64,000 nt of DNA from Acanthacorydalis orientalis (GCA_034766995.1 CM068317.1:32182501-32246500); one strand, 5' to 3'. Counted from the stretch's first letter, positions 25,928 to 37,371 are shown. The notes: a model not told the origin generated them from the sequence alone. Made by a program: numbers and translations.

Positions 25928-26338
25928 CAATAATGGGGGTGGAAAATATAGGTTACATCAAATAATAAACATTAAATTTCTTTATTGAGCGAATAAAAAA
26001 ATATTACATATCGAAAATCGATGATGGTGATTATATTAAAAATAATAAGCCAATTTAAATATAATTTTCCAAGCTTTCTTTCTTTATCGTCTCACATTAA
26101 TATCTTAAACTATTAAAGAGTTATGTGTACATGTGCGAAACTATCATCGGTCCTTCGTGCTTTTGAAAGTAGTTAATTTTTATTTAAGAAAAATAGAACC
26201 ATTATGGTACCATTAAATATATGCAATTTTTGAAATAACGAATATATCTTTATCTTGATAATATTTAATATTATTTAAATAAAAAAATAAATAAAGCATA
26301 TTTTTTGAATAAAATAAAAATATTGTGTCAATAGCTTA

Positions 26339-26341
<3 letters not shown>
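25923..26341. other. AT-rich spacer
   Basis: No feature seen; followed by a short AT array at 26342-26371. Confidence 0.6.
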
Positions 26342-26371
<30 letters not shown>

Positions 26372-26700
26372 CTTATTATTCACCGAAACACTACAATAAA
26401 AATGAATTAAGTATATAATATTTCGATTAAATAATTAATATTAACATAAAGTATCATATATTCATGTTATGATTAATGAATACTGTATGAAAGAAACTAA
26501 AATCTGGATAAATGGACTAACCGTGCTAATAGTAAATTGTTTCATTAAAAGTCCATTATTTTCTAGTCACTATGTTATTTGTTTTAAAAAAATATCTAAT
26601 AAAAATATTGATTATCAACTGAAAAGCCATATCTCTAGAACTTGTACATAACAGTGTAATATAATATTTAATTTTATACTTAATTAAGATATAATTATTT
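26372..26700. other. AT-rich spacer
   Basis: The open frame 26469-26651 (+) has no recognisable domain. No other feature. Confidence 0.55.
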
Positions 26701-26720
26701 TCTGTTTATTATTTTTGCAG

Positions 26721-26735
26721 GTTTACATAGATAAG
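26721..26735 (+). other. possible 15-nt microexon
   Basis: TTTATTATTTTTGCAG (ending at 26720) is a strong polypyrimidine-AG acceptor. Fifteen bases later comes AAG|GTATAC, an acceptable donor. The 15 bases keep phase and would read VYIDK in one frame. Microexons of this size exist in animal genes, but AT-rich introns also contain chance splice words. There is no independent support here. Confidence 0.2.
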
Positions 26736-26841
26736 GTATACAATTTTTAATTTGAAGATATTTTTCAGTAATAGTATTTTATGGGTCATGTGTAGGAAGC
26801 GAAAAATGGACCCACCCAGTGATTTCTAATACACACACATT

Positions 26842-26844
<3 letters not shown>

Positions 26845-26889
<45 letters not shown>

Positions 26890-26945
26890 CTATGTATGCA
26901 TGTATGTGTATGATGTATGTATGTATGTATGTATGATGTAGATAT
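26845..26945. repeat. compound AT / ATGT microsatellite
   Basis: About 38 bp of AT then imperfect GTAT/ATGT tetranucleotides. Overlapping open frames at 26786-27044 are artefacts of it. Confidence 0.95.
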
Positions 26946-27064
26946 GTGTATGAATAATACACAAGCAAGTAATTGTAAATTATAAGATATAAGATCAAAG
27001 CTATTAAAACCGTGTAATCTTAAATCCAATTTAAACAGTCTCAAATGCTCTTTATATTTGCTTA

Positions 27065-27300
27065 TAGCTGCGTATTATAAAGCACTCTATTATCTAGGAT
27101 CAAGATAGACGCGTTCAATTTGCGGCTAGCAATCCCGTTATGGCAGAAGAAGAGTTTAACACATAGAGTAACGCTAATCCATCATTATTGATTTTGACAT
27201 GTTAATGAAGGCGAGATGAATAGCGTGCGGGGATCATCACCCGGTGCGCAAAAAGCCTTGCGGTTTAATTAACATGCGTAATTAAAGTAGATCTAGTCTC
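27065..27300. promoter_or_regulatory. GC-richer island with homeodomain- and Runt-type words
   Basis: About 235 bp of complex DNA with no usable frame. It contains TTGCGGTTT (Runt-type), TTAATTAAC and GTAATTAAAG (homeodomain-type), CACCCGGTGCGC, and GCGTGCGGGGATCATC. The contrast with flanks and the clustered words make it one of the best enhancer-like candidates here. Inference only. Confidence 0.4.
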
Positions 27301-27770
27301 AAGATGATTAGATACGAATTTTGAAATGGACATATTATATTATGTGTCCAAAAATCTATTTGTACTGGAATATTTATTAATTATTTGCTGTAAGATGCGA
27401 CAGAACTGTTCATCTATAATAATAAAAAATAATTCTAATTTAAAGTTACTATATAGATTTAAAAAATTATAAATTAATTTATTAAAAAATTTCAAACTTT
27501 TTTAAATTTATTATGTTCCTACAATTCATTTAATTTTATTGCTCCTCATTATTTTCAATAGCTTCTATATAGCATCATATAGGTAAATATGCATGCGAAT
27601 TTTATATTAAACGGTGATATGAAATATTTTTATTAAACAGTGATATCAATAATGTTTTTAACAACATTTTCTTCTATATATTTCTTTGAATTACATTGAA
27701 GGCGCTTACAATAATAATTATTAAATCATTTATAATTGAGGAATAATAATTAAAGAACTGCATGATAAAG
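27301..27770. other. AT-rich spacer
   Basis: A short direct duplication (ATTAAACGGTGATAT / ATTAAACAGTGATAT) lies near 27607-27648. No gene. Confidence 0.55.
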
Positions 27771-28262
27771 TTATTTTTTTTTAATCATCAGGGGGTTTGG
27801 CTCTCTACTCGCTATTCTTGTCGTACCTCGGGGGTAGGAGGTTAGCCACTCGCTGCTTGCTGATGCTTGCTCTCCCCTAATAAATAACAGGAATTAACAA
27901 ATTATACGCACAAATAGTCTGAGTAAAATGTAAGTCGTAATTTTTTTATTAGAAAAGTTTATAAAAATGAACAAGTAAATACAATGTTAAAATATGTTAC
28001 ATATTTTACTTTAAAGCTTCAGTGAATACAATATTTTGAATAAATTTCTTATCAGTTTTACATTGAAATTATATACCCTTTTTCGTTGTACACCGCGAGA
28101 GAGCTACACATACATGAGACTGATATCAACCAGTCAGAACAGAGTTCACGTGATATCCATCAACCAATTGTTGATGATCGGTAATGGAAATGGTTAAGGT
28201 GCTACTTGTAGAGTCTAGCGGGTGAGGGACGTTGCGGGGAGGTGGTCTGAGTGAAAAAAAAA
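27771..28262. mobile_element. possible unclassified element bounded by T9 and A9 runs
   Basis: A T-run followed by AATCATCAGGGGGTTTGGCT starts the segment, and GGGGAGGTGGTCTGAGTG followed by an A-run ends it. The outer 100 bp at each side is G-rich and complex; the middle (27890-28080) is plain AT-rich DNA. A CATCAAC / GTTGATG hairpin lies near 28159-28177. This is consistent with a small non-autonomous element whose termini are weakly inverted (T-run, then TCA), but there is no clear target duplication or family. Confidence 0.25.
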
Positions 28263-29065
28263 TTGTTCTATGGAAATTTTACAATTGAATTATTTTTTAT
28301 ATACAGAAAGAAAATGTAAGTTTGTGTGCATCTGAAAAAACGTGTTTGTAAACATTTTATTGTATAAAATTCAAATAATTTATTTCAATTATATATATAT
28401 ATATATATATAACCGTTTTTATATAATAGTAATTTATATGTATAAGTGCCTTTCGTTTTTTTCATTAACATTTCTCTAAAATAGAAGTTGTTTAACTGAC
28501 TGTCTGCTTTGCTGATCAATTTGTCGTGACGTTGAATTCAAACGTAAGAAATATGTCATATTTCATTATAGAAATGATTGACTTGAACGATTAATGAGTT
28601 AAAATTTCAAGAACGTTCTAAAACAACATTACTGTATTTCAGTTCAGAAATATATTATTTCCTAATGAAATATGCATCGAGATTCTATGGTTAGTAGATT
28701 ATCGGCTTTTTTATTCTTTATATATAATCTTTTTGTATTCCAAAAAGAATCACATAAAACAATATCAGTGTAGGCGATCGCATAAAGAAAAAAATAAATA
28801 GATAGTGAAGACAATTCATTTTTAAATTGTGTTTCAATTCATTACCACAAGCGGCCACCATCTGTTTATATTCAAATGTATAACGTTCGTGACTAGTAAG
28901 TAACAGAAACACCTGTTACGGATTTTTTTCGGCAATCTTTGTTCTGCAAATAGGGTAAGCTGACCATATATGTATGTGTATTCTTTTCCTGTAGAAATCA
29001 AGATTTGTCGAACAATGCCATCGCTTTTTGCACACTTGCATATTCCTACATACATCCATACACGT
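28263..29065. other. AT-rich spacer
   Basis: A short AT array lies at 28391-28411. Positions 28820-29060 are somewhat more complex, and minus-strand frames there (28718-29119) have no recognisable product. Confidence 0.5.
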
Positions 29066-29067
29066 AT

Positions 29068-29110
<43 letters not shown>

Positions 29111-29112
29111 CA
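29066..29112. repeat. CA / AT microsatellite
   Basis: About 11 CA units followed by TA units. Confidence 0.95.
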
Positions 29113-29824
29113 TATACAATATATAAGTATGAAAATTAGATTGATGTGTTAATAAATAGAATTTATTAATTTGATTTTATAATTGCTTCCGAGACAGGCT
29201 ATTTTTTTTTTTTGATATTCTATTTTAAATTTGAATATCATATTTACATTATTTCAAATTTATAAAAAAATAATCAGATAAAGTTGATTAATAATATAAT
29301 AAAATATAATTATAAACAATATATCATGAAATATTTTATATACATTACAAATGTTTGACGTTATAGGATAGAATTTAGATTTATAGTGTGTTACAAAGTG
29401 TAGCTTGGACAAAATTATATTCACCTTAAGGTGTCGTGTGTAAACATTCCAAAGTATACTGCATTGTTTTGCTACGATTCAATGCAAGAAGTATTAAGCA
29501 GGTTCGTAGAAACTAGAAACTAAGTACAGATCGGTAGTTTCCATAACTTTTAGTTTTTTGCCATCCGTAACCTTTCCTTTTTCAGTTTGTGTTTTGATAA
29601 ATATAACGTGAAAAATAAATATTAATATGATATGACAGATGGTCGTTATACATTGGTTATTAAATAAAACTCTTAAAATATGTATTTTAGATTCGATGTT
29701 TTCTGAACTATAACGTTTTCATGAAAGAAAAGAATTGTAACAAATTAATAATGAAAACAAAAAAATATTTTATAAATTCCAGCCATAAAGCTGTTGTAAG
29801 GAAATTGTTTAAATAAATAAAGAG
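29113..29824. other. AT-rich spacer
   Basis: No supported feature; 29390-29560 is somewhat more complex. Confidence 0.55.
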
Positions 29825-29898
29825 AGAATTCTTAAATAGAAAAATCAAGATGTATATATATATATATATACATCTTGATTTTTCTATTTAAGAATTCT
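29825..29898. repeat. perfect 74-bp palindrome with an AT core
   Basis: The left arm starts AGAATTCTTAAATAG and runs through AAAAATCAAGATG to an AT core. The right arm is its exact reverse complement, ending in AGAATTCT. I checked base pairs outward from the centre at 29861.5 and all 37 pairs match; the next outward pair (G/A) does not. The non-AT parts of the arms are about 28 bases each and perfectly conserved, so the inverted duplication is recent or maintained. It can extrude as a cruciform. Confidence 0.95.
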
Positions 29899-29906
29899 AT
29901 ATATAT

Positions 29907-29908
29907 AC

Positions 29909-29963
<55 letters not shown>
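29907..29963. repeat. (AT)n microsatellite next to the palindrome
   Basis: AT repeat ending in GTATGTAT. Confidence 0.95.
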
Positions 29964-29965
<2 letters not shown>

Positions 29966-30244
29966 TTAAAGTACTATTTACTAAAATATTTTCGAAGGTA
30001 TATTAGTTACTTATTATGAAATCAATCTAGGAATTGCATAGTCTAGATTTTTTTACTTTATTATTATTTACTTTTATTTTTGAATTTTAGTGATCTTTCC
30101 TTCCTTTGTTGTACTTGAATTCTTTTTTCTAAGATACATATTTAACTTATTTTCTTATTTTGTTACTTTATATGAAAATTTTTACACAGTAGTTCATAAA
30201 TTCTGAATAGTTTGAAGATGTAATTCAACCGAATATTCATTCAA
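29964..30244. other. AT-rich spacer
   Basis: No feature seen. Confidence 0.6.
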
Positions 30245-30282
30245 TTTCATCCTAATATGATTCATTTCATATTCGGATGAAA
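30245..30282. repeat. 16-bp near-perfect hairpin
   Basis: TTTCATCCTAATATGA (30245-30260) pairs with TCATATTCGGATGAAA (30267-30282) with one mismatch and a 6-base loop. Outside it CATTCAA / AATGAATG adds weaker pairing. It is too short on its own for a typical microRNA precursor. Confidence 0.6.
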
Positions 30283-31570
30283 TGAAAAATGAATGCTTAG
30301 AACATAGCCTTTAAAATGGTATATTTATTTATCCACATAACCGTTACTATTTTTAATACCTTTCTGCAAACGTGTAATAAGTTTTTTTATTCAGCCAATA
30401 AAGAAACTCATGGAGGTATTCCTGTAATTACCGTTTTTCATCAGTGTCAAAATGATGCAACCATTTTTAATCCATGGTTACTGGAGATATAAAGAGATCA
30501 TTATTTTCAGTTTCATATTGCTGTAAATATTTCTTAACAAACTACAAATTGTTTGGTTTTCGTTTCTTAGCTCAACATTCACAACAAACAATGAAAACAA
30601 ATATTTCTATGACCTAAAATGGTCTAATATTCCTTTAGAAATTTAGAGCTTTACATTAATAGAAGTATTGCTTTTTGGAGAATTTTTTAGCGCAGTAATA
30701 ATACTTGTCACAGCTTTATTTTCCACGATATTGTTGATACAATTTGTGAAAGTTATATGCGACAGCTCATGGTTTATTTTTTTTTTGTTTCACTTCAGTG
30801 CTTCAAATTATTCGATAGTTATGACTTTGTATGTAATTTTTCCATTATCCCTTTGTACTTTTATATAAAAATATAATCGAACATTTGTAATTAGAGAAAA
30901 ATAAATAATTTGAAGTTGTCTCACAAATTCGATTACATATGATAAAAATGCATATTTTAATTTAATTACTTTAAATTCATGATTTGATTAAATATTTATA
31001 ATATTATACTTTTAATAAATTTAGATTAATTCGATATTTGTATTGTATTCGATATTTGAATCGTGATGATCATATTAACATTGTAATTTTTGTTTTGCTG
31101 TAAAGAAATTATATTTTAATTGACTTTTTGATAAAAAAAGCAAAACCACTCAGACTTGAATTAATACAAAACTAGTATATGACTGTGTTAGACTTGATAT
31201 AATGCACCTACTTTAAAATTTCTTATATTAAAGTTTCTATTTGTAAAATAGATTGCAGCCTTTGAATCTGCCTTAGATAAAGAATCTGCTTTGCAATTCA
31301 AGTAATTTATATAAGGTGAATTGCATTGCTAGTAATTGTATGTGAATTTTTTTGTGAATACAACGTATTGCGAATTATATTGAAAACAGTTGTCTCATTT
31401 TTGTATGATTGTAACTTGATCTGAATTTTATTGAAAACAGTATTATGGGATATTTTATAACTAGTACATAGAAAGAGTTAAAATTATAAACTAATCGCTA
31501 GAATTTGTCTTTTTAATTAATTAATTTATTCAAATTTAGTGTTGGATACAATATTCATTTTTGTATTTCA
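30283..31570. other. AT-rich spacer
   Basis: The open frame 30668-30868 (+) is hydrophobic but A/T-driven, with no recognisable family. Nothing else supported. Confidence 0.5.
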
Positions 31571-31571
31571 G

Positions 31572-31594
31572 GGAGACTAAAAAAATATGGAAAG
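31572..31594 (+). other. possible 23-nt microexon with a start codon
   Basis: CATTTTTGTATTTCAG (AG at 31570-31571) is a strong acceptor. GGAAAG|GTAAAT (GT at 31595) is a near-consensus donor. The enclosed 23 bases contain ATGGAAAG, so it could be a 5' untranslated exon carrying the first codons of a protein whose next exon lies outside this window. The 5' exon candidate ending at 32151 lies downstream on this strand, so the two do not join in the simple order. Confidence 0.25.
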
Positions 31595-32019
31595 GTAAAT
31601 ATTATTTAATTTAGTATGAAATTTATTCACATTAAATTGCAATAGATGAAAATGACAGTATTTTTTTATTTTTCTTATGTATACGTTTAATTAATTTGTG
31701 TTTGTTGGATTAAATATTTGTTTCATATATCAATTAGCTAAAGATAATACAAGTATAAATGATTTGACAATGTTTTTTTTAAAAAAAAAGATCAATTTAT
31801 TTGGTTTTATTTTTTTTTATAAAATACTTATATTAATTATGCTCTGTGTATTAATTAATTAACATTGTGAAAATCTTTTCATGTCTGTGATCTCTGTTTT
31901 ACAAAGTATCAATCATACGTATAAACGCGCCGGTTTTTAAATCTATTAAATTGATTGACGTTGCCATCTACTAGTATACATACCAAACAGTTGACAAAAA
32001 CAAAATCATAACGGTAAAC
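31595..32019. other. AT-rich spacer
   Basis: Mostly A/T-rich; 31925-32000 is more complex and could be promoter DNA for the exon candidate that follows. Confidence 0.5.
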
Positions 32020-32151
32020 AAACTGTTCTCGGTTGAAAGTGAAAAATAAAAGTTATGATTATTGTAATTTATTATTAAATTATTAGTTGAGATTGTGAAT
32101 TATTCAAAGAAGATTGTTTATAAGGTGATTGTGGATTGCTCTCCGAAAACG
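32020..32151 (+). other. possible 5' untranslated exon with donor site
   Basis: Complex DNA upstream (AACGCGCCGG near 31924, TTGACGTTGCCATCTACTAG near 31954) leads into about 130 bp ending in AAAACG|GTAAGA, a good donor with GT at 32152. No long frame is open, so if expressed it would be non-coding leader. The start is a guess. Chance donor words are common, so support is weak. Confidence 0.2.
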
Positions 32152-32157
32152 GTAAGA

Positions 32158-32425
32158 TTAAAATAGTTTATTTGTAATCATAAATGTTACAGATATGCAT
32201 GTATAATAATGAATGTTGTGTAAGGATTAAACATGTATAATTTTAAGGCGTACATAATGAATTATACAGACCTTATATTTTAATTCCTTTTAATTAAATT
32301 TAAACATTCTGTAATCAATATCCGCACTTTAATCGAAAATAAGTATTGATATTTATACATAAAATTAAAAAAAATAGCACGGTTGTAATATCGCCCTAAG
32401 TGTTATAAATATATTATATACCATT

Positions 32426-32461
<36 letters not shown>

Positions 32462-32815
32462 TATATATACACATATAACTATATGCATATATTATGCATT
32501 TGTATGTAATGAGTATAATTTACTAAAGTGTAATGTGTTCTGAGTCATTTAAAAAATGGAATTCTTTAAAGTGTCAATGAACGTTTAGTTGATGAACTTA
32601 TTTTTTGCGTGAAACCATTCAACTTTCTTTTAAATGCGTATACGAAATAAAACTGTATCAATTTTATTTAATGTTCAGTGTAAATTTGAATAATCATGTA
32701 ATAGTATATATCTGATGCGTCAATACGAATAATACGATATTTGGGTATATTTGTCAACTTAATATTGTAGATGTAAGGTTATGTTAAAAATAAATTTTAT
32801 CTTTTTTAATTGAAA

Positions 32816-32818
<3 letters not shown>
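32158..32818. other. AT-rich spacer with one AT array
   Basis: An AT array lies at 32429-32457. No gene or RNA. Confidence 0.6.
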
Positions 32819-32855
<37 letters not shown>

Positions 32856-32878
32856 ATGTATATATATATATATATATA

Positions 32879-32920
<42 letters not shown>
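32819..32920. repeat. (TA)n arrays separated by GCAATG and GTAC
   Basis: Three TA runs in a row. ATTG before the first and CAAT after it hint at short inverted arms. Confidence 0.93.
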
Positions 32921-32922
<2 letters not shown>

Positions 32923-34036
32923 AACTTTATTAACAGATTTCAAATAAAAAGTGTTTAAATTAATCACTATTTTATTGGTTACTTATGTGGATACATTTTT
33001 AGAAAGAAATCAGTTCTTTTATTTCATATATGTTGATGGATATTTTTATTATAAATGTATTTATATTGTTTGATGTATATAAGCTTTAAGAATAAAAATG
33101 AATAAATCTAGAAACATTAATTACTTGATTGAGTACGTTTGTACCATTTGATATATGTATTTATATCTAATCAATATATCTGTAAGAAATTATAAAAATA
33201 AATGTTCATAATTTCTATATTATCGAAAAAGTTGTCATAAAAGAAGAAAAAAATATTTAAAAATGGAACAGATTTGTAAGAACTGAAACTTTTACATACA
33301 ACAAAATATTTATTATTTTAAATATTTTGATTATACAAGTAAAACATAATCGAAGCTGTTAGAATGTCTCATGAATATATTATTATGAAGAAATGAAAAT
33401 AATGCTTATTTTAGAAATAAGCTATTTTGAAAATTATTTTTCAAAATATTCTGATATAAATGTATTATTCATTTTTAATCATTTTAGTAGAGAATTTAAA
33501 TTACAAATGCAGTGTGGCTGATTTGAAGCTGATAATGCAGCAAACAAATGAAAAATCTTGATAGATGTATTTCTTAATAAAAAATAAAAATATGTATTTA
33601 TGATTGGTACACATTCATTTCTTTGATTTTGGCAGGTTTATTTGAATATATATAATGCTTTATGTATATTTATTTGACTTTTATTAATAAAGATTTCTAA
33701 TTGTTTTTTCAACATTGTCAACATTTCGAATTCTGATTTTCAGCTCTTTTATGTGCAGTATTTGTTTGTTAGAAGAAATTTTTGTATTGCACATACAAAA
33801 AATCTTTTCTTCATTGTTTATTTATATGTAACAAAAGTTTAATTTTATTTTTATTAGTGTTAAAATTAAAAATAAATATTATAAAATTATGTGTGTCTAT
33901 TATTATGTTTTTGTTGGTTTTATTATATTTTTAAATGTTATTTTATTTTATAAAAACTATTTCTTGTATGAACTGACTAAAATTTTAGATAAAATACTGT
34001 ATAGTTTTTTAATAAATATCATTTTTAATATTTTTT
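32921..34036. other. AT-rich spacer
   Basis: Long T-rich stretch. The 186-codon open frame 33889-34449 is Tyr/Ile/Phe-rich because it runs through T-rich DNA and AT arrays; I do not regard it as a gene. Confidence 0.65.
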
Positions 34037-34037
34037 T

Positions 34038-34081
<44 letters not shown>

Positions 34082-34082
34082 A
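34037..34082. repeat. perfect 46-bp palindrome around an AT array
   Basis: TATTCTG before the AT core is matched exactly by CAGAATA after it. It is another AT array enclosed by inverted arms. Confidence 0.9.
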
Positions 34083-34127
34083 TATATATATATATATATA
34101 TTGTATATATATATATATATATATATA

Positions 34128-34165
<38 letters not shown>
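34083..34165. repeat. (TA)n arrays with TTG and TGA interruptions
   Basis: Continuation of the AT cluster following the 46-bp palindrome. Confidence 0.95.
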
Positions 34166-34167
<2 letters not shown>

Positions 34168-35799
34168 AATTTTTCATTAAATAAACATTACTTATTTTAT
34201 AATATATTAAAATATATAAAAATCGTATTGAAATATTTTTCTTTCAAATATAGAAATAATTTAACTTTGGAAAATATTTTTTCTACTGTTTATTTCATAT
34301 ATGTTGATTTTTTGGTCCTTTACCTCAATGTTTTTTTTATATTATTTAATAGTTTAATTAAACATCACTCTATTTCTCCATACGTACACACATTTATATA
34401 TATATATATATATATACAAATATGTATAACATTTGAATTATTTTATTAATTCTAGTATTTTATGAAAGAGTATCTGATTCTTTTTTCTTAAATATTCATA
34501 TCTGATTTGAAATAATATACTTAAATCATTGTATTAGTCGAGTATTAATAATGTAATAACGTTAGCTAATTTATAATTTAATAAAAATATAAAGATATCA
34601 TTGAACTTAATAATGAAACACCATTCCTCAATGTATGTTTCAAGATACGTCACTGACGCTTACAACGACTTGAAATCCGTCATTATTCAACTGTATCAGT
34701 ATTTTCAAAATAATAACAAAAAAAATCACTACAATTCGACGTGCGCCAAATGACCTGAATTTAAAATCCATGTCAATTCACCGTAACACAGTTCATTATT
34801 ATACACGTCGTAATTTTTTTCCACGCAAAACAATTTGTTTGTTCATTTTTACCAGAAATTTTATACACTCCGAGCGTGTTGCATGCTCTTGCAAACGTTG
34901 AAGACATTGGAGTATACACTTTTTTAATCTTTTTGTTCGTTTCAGTGTGCATTTCGTTATGAAATGATTTGCGTTATGTGACTGTTTGTCATGTTACAAA
35001 ATGACATGTCTGTCGTTTTTAGAGAGCGAAAGTAAAAAGAAGGTCGGTTAAGGATTTTAAGAAGCTGTCATTAGTCTAATGATATGCTTGTGAAGTAATT
35101 AGGTTTAGTCACTTCTGTACAATTATTTTCAGTTTTTCATTTAAAACCTTGTCTCTACGTAGCGCATATTTTAATAAAATTAAACGGTACTTTAATGATT
35201 TTAATAATTAATCAACCTTTAAATTTCTCTATTATATATATATACACATTTAAATACGAATATCTCATAATTATAAACAAAAAATAATGACTACAAGGTT
35301 ATAACAAAATAATCTATATTTTTAGTTTTCAGTTGAAAATTAAAAATATTAATGTAAAAATGAAAATTTGGAGTCTCAATTTATATTTAATTGATGTTTA
35401 TATAATAGTCTACATAACAAGTATTTTATATACTATATTGTTACGCAAACACACAACACCACACACATACACATATATACATACATATATATATATATAT
35501 ATACATCTTGGTTAGTGCTAATCATTTAAACACTGACAGGTTACCATGTTATTGTAAGAAGTTTCTTATAATTTTATTAGAAAATAAAAAAATGACATAA
35601 TTGAAAAATTGACAGATTGACGATTGATATTAAAGTACAATTGGATATTGACGGTATTTGCATTAATTGTTTGTTATTACGAATTTCTATTTATGTAATA
35701 ATATTAAGAATTCAATTACCAATGTTTGTTTGACTTTTTGTTTTATTGGTACTTGATAGAAAAGATAACTGGGGTATTTCTTTCTTTGTTAGTGTATGT
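34166..35799. other. spacer; more complex at 34630-35060
   Basis: Positions 34630-35060 are less A/T-rich, contain ACACTCCGAGCGTGTTGCAT and several CpGs, and could be a non-coding regulatory element. The open frame 35333-35515 is a chance reading. No RNA gene. Confidence 0.5.
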
Positions 35800-35804
35800 A
35801 TGTA

Positions 35805-35856
<52 letters not shown>
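35800..35856. repeat. (AT)n microsatellite
   Basis: GTATGTATGCA lead followed by uninterrupted AT. Confidence 0.95.
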
Positions 35857-35861
<5 letters not shown>

Positions 35862-36405
35862 TAGTGTTTATTTAATAACCTATTTTTAAAATATATATAG
35901 ACGAATTTTTCCTCTTACAAAATACAAGAAAAATGTGTTTATTATAGTGTTGTCTTATTACGTATACACAATTCCTTTCAGTATCATAAATAAATCAGAA
36001 AGAAAACAACATATTTCACAGTTATCAAAACATGTTAAGCTACAGACAAATATGTACCTTTTTTATTCAATCCTGTTGTATTTGTTATACATCGTTCAAA
36101 AAAGTGGGATTTTTGTAAAAAAAAAACAAACTTAATAATTCTACATATGTATAATGCTGTAAAGCAGTTTAGATTTAAAGCATATTTCGATGCTCTGCAT
36201 CCATTCTAAAGATTTTAATAATATAAATAATGTTATTATTTATACACTTAATAAGCGCGTTTTTTATTGTATATTTACACAATAATGGCAAATATTTTAT
36301 AATATAGAAATAAAAATTGTAAGTAGTTGTTGTAAATATTTTGATTAATTTATATTAATATTTAATATTGCATATGTTATAAATGTATGTTTATTTCTTC
36401 TCTCT
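35857..36405. other. AT-rich spacer
   Basis: The open frame 35935-36135 (+) has no recognisable domain; nothing else seen. Confidence 0.55.
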
Positions 36406-36415
36406 CTATATATAT

Positions 36416-36467
<52 letters not shown>
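36406..36467. repeat. (AT)n microsatellite
   Basis: AT repeat with a CATACA interruption, preceded by CTCTCTCT. Confidence 0.95.
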
Positions 36468-36474
<7 letters not shown>

Positions 36475-37371
36475 TGTATGATTAATATTTTTTTAAAAAC
36501 AACGTATGCAAAAATTACAATCTATTTCCTAATTATAGTGAAAATTATTTGAGTATTGTGTTTATGTTTATAAGCAGTAATTTTTATGAGCTTTTTTTTA
36601 TTGATTTGCGTGTGTAGACACATTTTACATGAAAGATTAATAATTTGGACAGTTAGTTGGGAAAAGATACAATTCTAAAATACAAATGCTTATTTTTTCC
36701 CGAGAAATTTTTCTTTTTTTAATAATTTATTTTTAATATGAATTAATTTTCCGGAAATAAGTTCACTTAATGAATTAAAATAATTTTTAATATTTCATAA
36801 CAATTACTAAGAATTTATTATACAAAGGATAAAATAATAGAAGAGTAAATAAAAAAATAAACGAATGAACGGTAAAAACCAGGTGAATCGCTTATAGCAA
36901 ATTAATGAAAATAAGAGGAATTTTACAAATGATTTATAGTTTGCACCTGACAGTGAGTAAACAGACTGTGGAGAAATATTTAACTAAATGTTAAAGAATA
37001 TCATTTATTCGGACGATAAATAAAAGAAAGGCAATTAAAAAGATATATTTGTACGAAAGAGAATTTGTACGTTCAATAAAATTTGCTAGTCTAATGAAAT
37101 ACTGTGAATATTTTCAGAACTTTTTCAAAATTTCTCACGTCTATTTATTTGCAGTTCATTTATTATAAATACATACACGTCAGTATAGTCAAACTAAAAT
37201 AGAATAAACGTTTAAGGAAATATTACTTTTAATTATATCTTCTGAAACTATTTATAACATAGATAGATGAAATGTTTTCGTTTGCCGCTTTGATTTTTTT
37301 CTATTCGTTTATAACTCGTTTTAATTGTTTTATATAGAAGTTCATACATAAACTCACACATACATACATAC
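36468..37371. other. AT-rich spacer
   Basis: No supported feature. Confidence 0.6.

Noticed and set aside
26881..26945. Regularly repeated ATGT units considered as a CRISPR-like array
   Set aside because: Simple tetranucleotide microsatellite with no spacers; eukaryotic context.
33889..34449. 186-codon open frame, the longest in the window
   Set aside because: It is made of T-rich DNA and three AT arrays read as Tyr-Ile repeats. It has no domain and no sensible composition.
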